Source: CAXBES01 sp963974915
GTDB lineage: Bacteria > Bacteroidota > Bacteroidia > Flavobacteriales > Flavobacteriaceae
DNA length: 64,000 nucleotides
NCBI GenBank assembly: GCA_963974915.1
Contig: CAXBES010000008.1
Coordinates: 1-64,000 of the forward strand
Direction of reading: 5' to 3'
How positions within the stretch are numbered: position 1 is the stretch's first letter; every line of letters starts with the position of its first letter. This document shows, piece after piece, positions 36,559 through 45,499 of this stretch. The notes under the pieces are model-generated. The model had not been told where the DNA came from and searched no databases. It was given only the letters and a program-made list of their open reading frames with translations. The position numbers and the translations under genes were made by a program.

Positions 36559-37104
36559 CTACTCAATTTCTTCACTTACTCTTCCACATTTCAGCATTTT
36601 ATCGCCAAAATACGGATTCATAATATCTTTCGAATTACTAAGCCAATAACCTCCGGTGTTACCAAATGCCATTGGACAATATTGCTTGTAAACCTTTCCC
36701 GATTTAATCGCGCCTTCTAACATAGACTCCACTTTGTTGGTCACCGAAACAAAAGCAGAACGTTGTGTTTCTATATCTTCCGATTCTACAATAGACTGTG
36801 CCGCCATAAATGTATCTTCATCGACTCCTATGTTGGCAAAAGCGGTCATTAGATCTGAAGCTTCCTTACCGGCGGTTTCAGCGTTCGCGTTTACCAATGC
36901 AGTTTTTAGATCGATATACTCTTTATAAATCTCTGCTACTTTTGGATCGTTGAATTCCACTTCCATTTTTTCTGAAACGTAGGCTTCTTTTTCTTTTGTG
37001 GTTTCAACTTCTATAACTTCAGGTTCGGAATTCTTTTTATCATTTCCACACGAGATCAACACTAAAGAAACAGTAAATAAGAATATAGCAACGATTTTTT
37101 TCAT
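36559..37104 (-). CDS. DUF3347 domain lipoprotein, probable copper handling
   Basis: A 181-aa lipoprotein (lipobox LVLISC, Cys19) with an acidic linker and a DUF3347 helical domain. The conserved metal-site end is visible: 'YCPMAFGNTGGYWLSNSKDI', then 'NPYFGDKMLKCG' (C143, M145, M and C near 170-173). The same sequence ends many CusB-type copper adaptors of Bacteroidetes, so copper binding in the periplasm is likely. First gene of the minus-strand metal cluster. Confidence 0.85.
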   Translation of the reverse strand: MKKIVAIFLFTVSLVLISCGNDKKNSEPEVIEVETTKEKEAYVSEKMEVEFNDPKVAEIYKEYIDLKTALVNANAETAGKEASDLMTAFANIGVDEDTFMAAQSIVESEDIETQRSAFVSVTNKVESMLEGAIKSGKVYKQYCPMAFGNTGGYWLSNSKDIMNPYFGDKMLKCGRVSEEIE

Positions 37105-37135
37105 CTTCTGAATTTTTAAAATTTAAGGCTTTCGA

Positions 37136-37159
37136 ATCCCTACACCAAGGCTTCGGAAT
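37136..37159. repeat. Short intergenic repeat, second copy at 14287-14310
   Basis: ATCCCTACACCAAGGCTTCG at 37136-37155 resembles 14287-14306: the core TACACyAAGGCTTCGGA is shared with a single difference. Both copies lie between minus-strand genes, and both include the over-represented CTTCGGA word. Confidence 0.5.
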
Positions 37160-37186
37160 TTATATACAAAGATACCAATTTCTGTG

Positions 37187-37612
37187 CTATTTTTTCTTCT
37201 GAAAGTAAAAAGCCGGCAATAAAATCAGTAAAAAAATTGGCTGAATTAAGAAACGGCGAATATAAAACAAGGTCATGTGCTGAGAACTTGCTGAAGAAAA
37301 CACAAAAACTAAGAATGTCATAAAAAGTATAAGGAAAAGAAGTCCGTATAAGACCGCCGATAACTTTACAATGCTCCTATCTCGAAAAATTACCCATAAG
37401 ATCGCTAATGAAATTAGCGTATTTAATAAAAAACGAAAGATTAAATTCCCAAGTAGTTTAAATGTATCAAATTGCGGGAGTTCGTTTGGACTAAAATTAG
37501 ACTTATAAAACGTTAATAATGGATCGTAAAACAAGCTGTCCTCAAACATTCGAATACAAACTAAAAGTCCGACAAGAAATACAAGGGTTACTATTTTAAA
37601 GGCACTATTCAT
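37187..37612 (-). CDS. Exosortase F system-associated membrane protein
   Basis: A 141-aa membrane protein with about four hydrophobic helices (about 6-22, 50-75, 82-112, 122-138) and the segment 'FYDPLLTFYKSNFSPNELPQ' between the first two. Its start (37612) overlaps the xrtF stop (37605) by 8 nt. A small membrane protein in exactly this position is the flavobacterial XrtF partner (TIGR04127-type). Its role is unknown; it probably assists sorting of surface proteins. Confidence 0.85.
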   Translation of the reverse strand: MNSAFKIVTLVFLVGLLVCIRMFEDSLFYDPLLTFYKSNFSPNELPQFDTFKLLGNLIFRFLLNTLISLAILWVIFRDRSIVKLSAVLYGLLFLILFMTFLVFVFSSASSQHMTLFYIRRFLIQPIFLLILLPAFYFQKKK

Positions 37613-38159
37613 TATTGGTTTCAGTTTTACGGGACAGTATTTTCACCCAAATCATCCATAAAATGAAGACCATTCCGTAGATAAGCCCCGGAAAAACCAC
37701 TCCGTGAAGTATTTCGGTATGCTGCGGATAGTGATAAATAGCAATTGAAAGAATAACAATTCTCAAGATGTTCATCGCATAGATCAACACGGCACCGGTT
37801 AATAGAAAAACTACTGTTTTCTTCCACTTTTCAGCAAAAGCAACTACGAAAGCAACAAACAGTATAATCACGCTAACTGCATTACAACCTTCAATAATAC
37901 TCGCTAGGTATTGCTTATTAATATATAAATTCATCATGGGTTTGGCGTCGTGCGGAATGATCTCTGCATTATAACCAAATTCAGAAATTATGATGCCACT
38001 TTGCTTTGCTACCAGGTAGGTGATAAAATCGGGAGGGTATGCGCCCCCTTTTGAAAAATCTATATATAGTGAATATAGAAAACTAAATAGCAAATAGGTA
38101 CCCAGAAACAATACGACGAAGCGTACTACCGATTTGTATTTCTGAAACAATGCTTTCAA
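37605..38159 (-). CDS. xrtF: Exosortase XrtF
   Basis: A 184-aa integral membrane cysteine protease/transpeptidase of the exosortase family. The catalytic triad is visible: Cys92 in 'ASIIEGCNAVSVIIL', Arg133 in 'AMNILRIVILS', His152 in 'EILHGVVFPGLIYG'. Exosortases cleave C-terminal sorting signals, and XrtF is the short form common in Flavobacteriia. No substrate with a matching C-terminal signal is apparent in the window. Operonic with the associated membrane protein; divergent from the GAF gene across 88 nt. Confidence 0.92.
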   Translation of the reverse strand: MKALFQKYKSVVRFVVLFLGTYLLFSFLYSLYIDFSKGGAYPPDFITYLVAKQSGIIISEFGYNAEIIPHDAKPMMNLYINKQYLASIIEGCNAVSVIILFVAFVVAFAEKWKKTVVFLLTGAVLIYAMNILRIVILSIAIYHYPQHTEILHGVVFPGLIYGMVFILWMIWVKILSRKTETNNE

Positions 38160-38247
38160 TACCTAAACTCTATTTTTAACAAAAATACAGCATTTGATTT
38201 TGGTCTATGTTGCCCTTTTCAAATACTTTTACTGAAAATATCAGCAT

Positions 38248-38703
38248 ATGCCTTTTGACAGCTTACGACCGAAAGTTAAAACTATTTTAGCGAATGATAA
38301 TGAAACCACTGCTCAACGCATGACCGAAATTTGTGAATTATTGCAAACTTCTATTGGTTATTACGATTGGGTAGGTTTTTATTTTGCAAACGAAGAAGCT
38401 AGAACACTACATTTAAAAGCCTTCGCCGGTGAACCTACAGACCATACTGTTATTCCCTTCGGAAAAGGAATCTGCGGACAAGTAGCTGTTTCGAATGAAA
38501 ATTTCGTTGTTCCCGATGTAAAAGCTCAAAACAACTACATTGCCTGTAGCATGTATGTTAAAGCAGAAATTGTGATCCCGCTTTTTAAGGACGGAAAGAA
38601 TATTGGTCAGATTGACATTGATTCTCACACCGAAAATCCGTTCTCTCCCGAAGATGAAAAATTCCTTACATGGGTGAATGATCAAGTTTCACAAGTGCTA
38701 TAA
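38248..38703 (+). CDS. GAF-domain protein, likely free methionine-(R)-sulfoxide reductase
   Basis: A 151-aa single GAF domain. The motifs 'IPFGKGICGQVA' (Cys76) and 'NNYIACSMYVKAEIVIPLF' (Cys100), with 'IGQIDIDSHTENPFSPEDEK', match fRMsr (YebR/MsrC), which reduces free L-Met-(R)-O with thioredoxin. The resolving Cys found between them in E. coli is not present (the loop reads VSNENFVV), so a two-Cys mechanism is expected. A plain ligand-binding GAF protein is less likely given the conserved IAC. Confidence 0.82.
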   Translation: MPFDSLRPKVKTILANDNETTAQRMTEICELLQTSIGYYDWVGFYFANEEARTLHLKAFAGEPTDHTVIPFGKGICGQVAVSNENFVVPDVKAQNNYIACSMYVKAEIVIPLFKDGKNIGQIDIDSHTENPFSPEDEKFLTWVNDQVSQVL

Positions 38704-38774
38704 CCTTTTGACAAACAGGTAAAAACCTCCTTATTATCAGCTATTTAGCTATCGATTATTCCAATTAGTGTTAT

Positions 38775-38782
38775 TAGATTTG
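38775..38782 (+). promoter_or_regulatory. Possible -7 box for the 38825 lipoprotein gene
   Basis: TAGATTTG matches TAnnTTTG and ends 42 nt before the ATG. No good TTTG is found at the expected -33 distance. Confidence 0.35.
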
Positions 38783-38824
38783 AATTTCAGTTGAACATTC
38801 ACACCTCTAATAAATACTATACTC

Positions 38825-40333
38825 ATGAAAACTTTTCAAAGCTTACGGATCTTTTTCCTTTTAGGCGTGCTGGTAGCATTCTCCACTTTTGTTAACGGAT
38901 GCGAACCAAAAGAAGAAAATCAGGAACAATTATTAAATGCTAGTGTTAACCCTCAATTTACGGAAGGAGCCCCCTATCCCGCCGAAGATCCCCCGGAGCG
39001 TGACCCTAAGAACGATATGGACCCGATTCCCGTTCCCGACGGTCCCTTGGTTGGAGATCTGAGTCCGTTGAACGACCCGGTCACGATCAGGGCTTTAGAC
39101 ATTCCTAACGACAGTACCCCGAAAAACAAGGAAATGCGGGCTCCCTTGTTTTATAAGAAATATTCAGAGTTACCAAATTTAACTTCCGTTACATCGGGTT
39201 GCTGCCCGGAGATTAGTGTCGCCGAAAATGGAAATACGGTAATAATGACCGGAAATACGTGGATGGCATTATCGAAAGATGCCGGTACCACATTCACATA
39301 TATCAATCCAACTACCTTGTTTCCTAATGACGACGGACCGCTTTGCTGTGATCAGGTGGTAGAATATTTACCGGAATTCGATATGTTCGTATGGTTATTG
39401 CAGTATCGCAACAATGCTTCGGGTGACAACAAGCTTCGTATGGCGGCTCAAACTACTCAGCAAATTAATAGTAGTAATGGGACATCCTGGACTTATTGGG
39501 ATTTCAGTAGTAATATTTTTGATGCAGCAAGTACCTTAGATTACAACGATCTCACTTTTGGAAACGGAAGTCTTTGGTGGACTACACAAAACGGAACAGG
39601 TCGCATTGTTGTTCGCATTCCCCAGAGTCAGATCGCTGCTAAAGGAACCATAAATTTTTCTTATACGGGAGGGACCGATGCTTTGTGGTCTCATTTAACT
39701 CATAATGCGACAAACACCGTGTATTGGGCAGGACACATTAACAACAGCCAGTTACGGGTTTACAGTATGCGCGATGGCGACGGATTCTATTCGTGGCGAA
39801 CCGTAAATATAAATAGCTGGCCAAATGGTACTAATTCGTCTGTCACTCCTACTCAGGACTGGATGCTCCCTTTTGAAGACTGGAAACACTATGTTTTCGG
39901 AAATGCACTTCAGGGGGAATCGGTATGGTTTGCCTGGTTAGCTTCGGCAAATGATCGCTTTCCACAGCCGCATGTACAAATGACCAAGATAAATACTTCA
40001 TCTTTTACTTTAGACCAGCAAGTTCAGATCTGGAACCCGGATTTTGCGTTTATGGATGCTTTTTTATCCACAAATTCACGAGGCGAACTGGGTATGGACG
40101 TGGCATTTGGCGGCGGCCCGTATCACCCAAGTAATGCCGTAGGTGTTTGGGGAGATTTTGTCGTGTATTATCCACGATTAAGCACCAGAACAACAAATCG
40201 CTGGGGTGATTATAACACCTCCAGAAGATCCGGCTCCAACGGAGTTGAATGGGTTGCGGGTGGTTATACTATGGAGACAGATGCGATGGGTAACAATATT
40301 ATGCTTCCTCATTATATTCGCTTCGGAAGGTAA
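38825..40333 (+). CDS. Lipoprotein with beta-propeller-like domain and two Cys-Cys motifs, function unknown
   Basis: A 502-aa protein with a type II signal peptide (Cys26 in TFVNGC), a Pro/Asp-rich linker (about 48-80) and a Trp-rich domain with repeated 'W-x-x-x-N-G-x-x' and 'SxxDxGxTF' patterns resembling sialidase/BNR propellers ('ALSKDAGTTFTYINPTTLF'). Two unusual vicinal Cys pairs are C126-C127 ('SGCCPEISVA') and C174-C175 ('GPLCCDQVVEY'). I recognise the GCC/CCDQVV combination from uncharacterised proteins in several phyla but no function. It is likely exposed on the outer membrane. Monocistronic. Confidence 0.6.
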   Translation: MKTFQSLRIFFLLGVLVAFSTFVNGCEPKEENQEQLLNASVNPQFTEGAPYPAEDPPERDPKNDMDPIPVPDGPLVGDLSPLNDPVTIRALDIPNDSTPKNKEMRAPLFYKKYSELPNLTSVTSGCCPEISVAENGNTVIMTGNTWMALSKDAGTTFTYINPTTLFPNDDGPLCCDQVVEYLPEFDMFVWLLQYRNNASGDNKLRMAAQTTQQINSSNGTSWTYWDFSSNIFDAASTLDYNDLTFGNGSLWWTTQNGTGRIVVRIPQSQIAAKGTINFSYTGGTDALWSHLTHNATNTVYWAGHINNSQLRVYSMRDGDGFYSWRTVNINSWPNGTNSSVTPTQDWMLPFEDWKHYVFGNALQGESVWFAWLASANDRFPQPHVQMTKINTSSFTLDQQVQIWNPDFAFMDAFLSTNSRGELGMDVAFGGGPYHPSNAVGVWGDFVVYYPRLSTRTTNRWGDYNTSRRSGSNGVEWVAGGYTMETDAMGNNIMLPHYIRFGR

Positions 40334-40363
40334 TATCGTTTCAAAGAGACTTTAGATAAAACA

Positions 40364-40399
40364 TGTCAAATTGAGCCCTACATCAGGCTCAGTTTGGCA
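40364..40399. terminator. Bidirectional hairpin between convergent genes
   Basis: TGTCAAATTGAGCC (40364-40377) pairs with GGCTCAGTTTGGCA (40386-40399) over 14 positions, allowing two G-U pairs. It lies between the convergent lipoprotein and permease genes and can stop both. Confidence 0.6.
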
Positions 40400-40435
40400 T
40401 TTGTTCGATTCCTTTGCATATGCCTTCCTACTTCG

Positions 40436-41689
40436 TTACATCCCTGTTCTAATAGCTTCCACGGGATCTAATTTTGAAGCGGAAATCGCCGGGAGTATTC
40501 CGGATATGAGTCCGATAACAGCAGAAATCGCTGTTCCCACCATCATGTTAAAGGGTGATAGTACAAACTCGAAATCGCCTGCTATTGATGAAGCCAGAAT
40601 GGAGACTAAATACACCAAAACGAGGCCAATTAGTCCGCCAATAATTGCCAGGATGATGGCTTCAAACAAAAACTGGAAAAGGATAAATTTATTTTTTGCG
40701 CCCAGAGATTTTTGAATCCCAATTAAGTTCGTTCTTTCTTTTACGCTCACGAACATAATATTTGCAATTCCGAAGCCACCTACCAACAGTGAAAAACCGC
40801 TTATTATGAGTCCGACGATATTTAACTGCGCAATAATATTATCAATAATATCTGAAATTCCTTTCATCTGATTAACAAAAAAAGTGTCGGTTTCTTCAGT
40901 TCTTAAACCCCGGAATAGACGTAATTTCTGAGTGATCATCGCTTTAAATTCGGCCTCATCTGCTCCTTCTTCCGGTTTCATTATTATTTGAGGAAAGGTT
41001 GATTTATTATTATCTCCAAAAAGTCGTCTAGCTGTGTTAGTTGGGAAAAGCGCGACTGTATCTTTAGAATCCCCTAGTGCCGAACCTTCTTTTTTTAAGA
41101 CACCAATAACTGTAAATCGCCTTCCGTATAATCGCACTTTTTTGCCTAAAGCCAGCTCGGCAGAGCCAAACAATGAGTTTGCAATTTCATTTCCAATAAT
41201 TAACAAGGGAGATCCATTATTAGATTCAGATTCGTTAAAAAACCTTCCGTGTTCAATTTGAAGTTCTTCAATATCGGCATATTCATGAGTGATCGCCGCC
41301 ATATTTACATTAGACACGGTGTTATTCTCATATTTTATGACCTCGGGAGATAGATTAAGTGCAAACGAAGCTGCTTCCAGATTTGGCACAGTTCGCTTCA
41401 AGTATTGATATTCGTCGTATTTTACATCGGGAAATTGTCTCCATTTCCATTGTGGAATATCTGTAGAAGTAAATGGAAAACGCATTATGATGATCGTATT
41501 CTTATCTAATCCACTAAGACTTCCTTCTATTTCTCTCTTTAACGAATCTACGGCAGATAAGATCGCTATAATTGAGAAGATTCCAATGGTGACCCCTAAT
41601 AAGGAAAGAAATGTTCTTAATTTATTATTTTTAAGGGCGTTGATCGCAAAATTAAAACTCTCTTTAAGTACCCGAAGATAGATTAACAT
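40436..41689 (-). CDS. FtsX/MacB-type ABC transporter permease
   Basis: A 417-aa permease: one N-terminal helix ('FLSLLGVTIGIFSIIAIL'), a periplasmic MacB-PCD-like domain (about 50-260), and three C-terminal helices with the FtsX block 'KERTNLIGIQKSLGAKNKFI' and 'SGILPAISASKLDPVEAIRT'. Such permeases pair with a LolD/MacB-type ATPase to export peptides or lipoproteins. No ATPase gene is adjacent, so the partner must be elsewhere. It belongs to the common 'MacB-like ABC permease' group of Bacteroidetes. Confidence 0.9.
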   Translation of the reverse strand: MLIYLRVLKESFNFAINALKNNKLRTFLSLLGVTIGIFSIIAILSAVDSLKREIEGSLSGLDKNTIIIMRFPFTSTDIPQWKWRQFPDVKYDEYQYLKRTVPNLEAASFALNLSPEVIKYENNTVSNVNMAAITHEYADIEELQIEHGRFFNESESNNGSPLLIIGNEIANSLFGSAELALGKKVRLYGRRFTVIGVLKKEGSALGDSKDTVALFPTNTARRLFGDNNKSTFPQIIMKPEEGADEAEFKAMITQKLRLFRGLRTEETDTFFVNQMKGISDIIDNIIAQLNIVGLIISGFSLLVGGFGIANIMFVSVKERTNLIGIQKSLGAKNKFILFQFLFEAIILAIIGGLIGLVLVYLVSILASSIAGDFEFVLSPFNMMVGTAISAVIGLISGILPAISASKLDPVEAIRTGM

Positions 41690-41901
41690 CTTTTATTAGT
41701 TATTTATTTGTTCTCTTGCTTGAAGATCGCCTCCTTCAATGCGTACAAGGTATTATTTTAATATGTAAAAATGCATCTAATCTCCCATTGAAGATAAGGA
41801 TGATGGTCCTTCGATCTTTCTTTATTCCTAAAATATTCAATTTAGATCAAAAGTATGACGTTTTCTATTCGTATATGTTACAATAATCTTATGCAATTAC
41901 T

Positions 41902-41909
41902 TATTTTTG
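41902..41909 (+). promoter_or_regulatory. Probable -7 box of purH promoter
   Basis: TATTTTTG matches TAnnTTTG and lies 39 nt before the purH ATG. The -33 region is AT-rich without a clear TTTG. The rest of 41690-41901 shows no feature. Confidence 0.4.
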
Positions 41910-41948
41910 CACCTTTCCATAACAACATCAAGTCTTAATTAAAATTCC

Positions 41949-43481
41949 ATGAGCGATTCTACAAAAATAACATCGGCCTTAATTTCAGTATTTCATAAAG
42001 ATGGGCTCGCCCCAATTGTAAAAAAATTAAATGAACAAGGGGTTCTAATTTATTCTACGGGTGGAACTCAAAAATTTATAAACGATCTTGGAATTGATGT
42101 AATTGCTGTTGAAGATATTACGGATTATCCTTCCATTTTAGGAGGTCGTGTTAAAACACTTCATCCCAAGGTTTTTGGTGGTATTCTAAACCGACAGGAC
42201 AATGAGAGCGATGTTCGTGAAATGGGACAGTACAATATTCCCCAATTAGATCTTGTAATTGTCGACCTGTATCCTTTTGAAAAAACTGTTGCTTCGGGCG
42301 CAAGTGAACAGGATATCATTGAAAAGATCGATATAGGTGGAATTTCATTGATTCGCGCAGCCGCTAAAAACTTTAGAGATACACTTTGTGTTTCTTCTAT
42401 GGAAGATTATGATGAATTGCTAGAAATTCTTTCAGAAGAAAACGGTAACATCTCTCTTGCGCACAGAAAACATTTTGCCGCGAAAGCGTTTAATGTTTCT
42501 TCGCATTACGATTCGGCTATCTTTAATTATTTCAATAGTGATCACAGTATCGCTTCGCTAAAAATTAGTGAAACTAACGGGAAGGTGCTTAGATATGGTG
42601 AAAACCCACATCAGAAAGGATTCTTTTTTGGCGATTTTGATGCTATTTTCGATAAGCTCCACGGAAAAGAACTTAGTTATAACAATCTATTGGATGTAGA
42701 TGCTGCAGTCAATCTAATGTCTGAATTTACAGGAGAGGCACCCACTTTCGCCATTCTGAAGCACAACAATGCCTGTGGTCTGGCGCAACGAGATACCATT
42801 AAGCAAGCCTATGTAGACGCTCTAGCCGGCGACCCGGTTTCGGCTTTTGGAGGGATCCTAATTTGTAACTCGGAGATCGATGAAGCAACTGCCGAGGAAA
42901 TTCATAAATTGTTTTGTGAGGTGGTAATCGCACCGTCTTTTTCAGAAAAAGCAGTAGAAATCCTGACCGGGAAGAAGAACAGAATTCTTTTAGTTCAAAA
43001 ATCTGTGACGCTGCCAAAAACCACAACAAGAACCTGTTTAAATGGTGCTTTGGTACAGGATCGTGACGGAATTACAGATAGTGCATCAAATTTAACTCAT
43101 GCTACCAACAATAAACCAAACCAGAATGAGTTAGAAGACTTATTATTTGCTTCCAAAATTTGTAAGCACACCAAATCTAATACTATCGTTCTTGCGAAAG
43201 GAAAGCAACTATGTGCTAGTGGAACAGGACAAACTTCGCGTGTTGATGCGTTGAGACAAGCGATAGAGAAAGCAAAGGCTTTCAATTTTGATTTACAAGG
43301 TGCGGTAATGGCAAGTGATGCCTTTTTTCCTTTTCCGGATTGTGTAGAGATAGCAGACAAGGCAGGAATAACAGCGGTAATCCAGCCGGGAGGCTCAATT
43401 AAGGATGAATTGAGCATAAATTATTGCAATGAGCATAAAATGGCGATGGTATTTACAGGTACAAGACATTTTAAGCACTAA
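41949..43481 (+). CDS. purH: PurH, bifunctional AICAR transformylase / IMP cyclohydrolase
   Basis: A 510-aa enzyme of the last two steps of IMP synthesis. The N-terminal MGS-like cyclohydrolase domain has 'LISVFHKDGLAPIVKKLNEQ' and 'STGGTQKFINDLGIDV'. The transformylase domain has 'LRYGENPHQKGFFFGDF' and 'AILKHNNACGLAQ' with the conserved K-H. The length is normal. It has its own promoter and is followed by mreB 66 nt downstream on the same strand. Confidence 0.97.
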   Translation: MSDSTKITSALISVFHKDGLAPIVKKLNEQGVLIYSTGGTQKFINDLGIDVIAVEDITDYPSILGGRVKTLHPKVFGGILNRQDNESDVREMGQYNIPQLDLVIVDLYPFEKTVASGASEQDIIEKIDIGGISLIRAAAKNFRDTLCVSSMEDYDELLEILSEENGNISLAHRKHFAAKAFNVSSHYDSAIFNYFNSDHSIASLKISETNGKVLRYGENPHQKGFFFGDFDAIFDKLHGKELSYNNLLDVDAAVNLMSEFTGEAPTFAILKHNNACGLAQRDTIKQAYVDALAGDPVSAFGGILICNSEIDEATAEEIHKLFCEVVIAPSFSEKAVEILTGKKNRILLVQKSVTLPKTTTRTCLNGALVQDRDGITDSASNLTHATNNKPNQNELEDLLFASKICKHTKSNTIVLAKGKQLCASGTGQTSRVDALRQAIEKAKAFNFDLQGAVMASDAFFPFPDCVEIADKAGITAVIQPGGSIKDELSINYCNEHKMAMVFTGTRHFKH

Positions 43482-43547
43482 ATTTTATTACATTTGTGGA
43501 AAAGCATGAGCTTAACACGTTTAATTTCAATACCGCTCTAATAACTT

Positions 43548-44576
43548 ATGGGATTTTTTGACTTCTTAACCGAAGAAATAGCCATTGACTTAGGAACAGC
43601 CAACACGCTTATTATTCATAATGACAAGGTGGTTGTTGACGCCCCTTCCATAGTTGCCCGCGATCGAACTACAGGTAAAATAATTGCCGTGGGTAGAGAA
43701 GCTGCGATGATGCAAGGTAAAACACATGAAAACATAAAAACGATCAGACCTCTAAAAGACGGAGTTATTGCAGATTTTGATGCAAGTGAGAAAATGATCA
43801 ATATGTTTATAAAAGACATTCCTGCCTTAAAGAAAAAGTGGCTTACACCTTCACTAAGAATGGTGATCTGTATTCCAAGCGGTATTACCGAAGTTGAGAT
43901 GCGTGCAGTAAAGGAAAGTGCAGAACGTGTAAACGGGAAAGAAGTTTATCTTATTCATGAACCAATGGCTGCGGCAATTGGGATTGGTGTAGATATTATG
44001 CAACCTAAGGGAAATATGGTTGTGGATATAGGTGGTGGAACCACCGAAATAGCTGTAATTGCGCTAGGTGGAATCGTTTGCGACAAATCGGTTAAAGTTG
44101 CCGGTGACGTATTTACCAACGATATAGTTTACTATATGCGAACTCAGCATAACCTTTATGTAGGAGAACGCACTGCAGAAAAAATAAAAATACAGATTGG
44201 AGCAGCAACTGAAGATCTTGAACTTCCACCGGAAGAAATGGACGTTCAGGGGCGTGATCTTTTAACAGGAAAACCAAAACAGGTGCAGACATCTTATCGC
44301 GAAATTGCAAAAGCACTGGACAAATCTATTTTACGTATTGAAGACGCTGTTATGGAGACCTTATCACAAACACCTCCTGAACTCGCTGCCGATATTTACA
44401 ATACTGGTATTTATCTTGCCGGAGGTGGTTCTATGTTACGAGGGCTGGATAAGCGATTGTCTCAAAAAACAGATCTTCCGGTATATATAGCTGAAGACCC
44501 CCTAAGGGCTGTTGTTCGTGGTACCGGTATTTGTTTAAAAAACCTGGCGAAGTATAAAAGCGTACTAATTAAATAA
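43548..44576 (+). CDS. mreB: MreB, actin-like rod-shape protein
   Basis: A 342-aa bacterial actin. Phosphate-binding 'IDLGTANTLIIHNDKVVVD', 'MVVDIGGGTTEIAVIALGGI' and 'YLAGGGSMLRGLDKRLSQKT' are the three nucleotide-pocket motifs. It guides the elongasome. First gene of the mreB-mreC-mreD-mrdA-rodA set, with purH upstream. Confidence 0.98.
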   Translation: MGFFDFLTEEIAIDLGTANTLIIHNDKVVVDAPSIVARDRTTGKIIAVGREAAMMQGKTHENIKTIRPLKDGVIADFDASEKMINMFIKDIPALKKKWLTPSLRMVICIPSGITEVEMRAVKESAERVNGKEVYLIHEPMAAAIGIGVDIMQPKGNMVVDIGGGTTEIAVIALGGIVCDKSVKVAGDVFTNDIVYYMRTQHNLYVGERTAEKIKIQIGAATEDLELPPEEMDVQGRDLLTGKPKQVQTSYREIAKALDKSILRIEDAVMETLSQTPPELAADIYNTGIYLAGGGSMLRGLDKRLSQKTDLPVYIAEDPLRAVVRGTGICLKNLAKYKSVLIK

Positions 44577-44671
44577 TTTGTAAGAACGAATTATTAACGT
44601 GACAGCACAAGATATAACAACACCTACGCTTCAGTGTAATGAACTGAATTAGAATTTAAAACCCCAGCATT

Positions 44672-45499
44672 GTGCAACAGATCATATTTTTCTTTATACG
44701 AAATAAAAATTTTCTTCTGTTCGCCCTGTTGTTTGTCTTCTCTCTGTTTTTAACCATACAATCCCATTCTTTTCATAGTTCGAAGTTTATGGGTTCCGCA
44801 AACTTTTTTAGTGGAGGTATTTACACTTTTAAGAGTAATATAACTAGTTATTTTTCGCTTCGGGATCAAAACGAGATACTTATTGAAGAAAATATTCGGT
44901 TGCGTGAACGACTGGAGGGGGTAAAAACGCTTGCGAATTCTACTGCGATAGATAGCGGAATTCTCCCATTAGAATATAAGTATTTTTCTTCCGAAGTAAT
45001 AAATAATAACTATTCAAAAACGAAGAATACACTCACCATAAATAAAGGATCTAATGATAGTATTAAAATTGACATGGGGGTTATTAGTTCAAAAGGAATT
45101 ATAGGGATCGTTAATAAGGTGTCTAAAAATTATGCTACCGTACAGTCGATTCTCAATACTAATAGTCAGATTAATGCCAGATTAAAAAATTCCAGTCACT
45201 TCGGAAGTCTAGAATGGGATACTAAGGAACCCAACATTGTTCAATTAAACGAGGTGAACAGATTGGCTCCGGTAAAGGTTGGTGATACTATAATTACGGG
45301 GGGTAAATCAACAATTTTCCCCGATGGTATTTTAATTGGAACGATAAAAGAGTTTAAGATCGGTGAAAATGATAATTACGATCTGGATGTATTATTGTTT
45401 AATGATATGACTAATTTGAAGCATGTGTATGTAATTGAAAATACCAATGCAAGGGAAATTTTAGAATTGGAAAAAGGAGATGCCGATGCAGAACAGTGA
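44672..45499 (+). CDS. mreC: MreC, rod-shape scaffold protein
   Basis: A 275-aa protein with one N-terminal helix (about 12-28), a coiled-coil segment (about 65-85, 'RDQNEILIEENIRLRERLEG') and the MreC beta domain ('GVISSKGIIGIVNKVSKNYA', 'GDTIITGGKSTIFPDGILIG'). Translation probably begins at the GTG at 44672. MreC links MreB to PBP2/RodA in the periplasm. It overlaps the mreD start by 20 nt. Confidence 0.93.
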   Translation: MQQIIFFFIRNKNFLLFALLFVFSLFLTIQSHSFHSSKFMGSANFFSGGIYTFKSNITSYFSLRDQNEILIEENIRLRERLEGVKTLANSTAIDSGILPLEYKYFSSEVINNNYSKTKNTLTINKGSNDSIKIDMGVISSKGIIGIVNKVSKNYATVQSILNTNSQINARLKNSSHFGSLEWDTKEPNIVQLNEVNRLAPVKVGDTIITGGKSTIFPDGILIGTIKEFKIGENDNYDLDVLLFNDMTNLKHVYVIENTNAREILELEKGDADAEQ

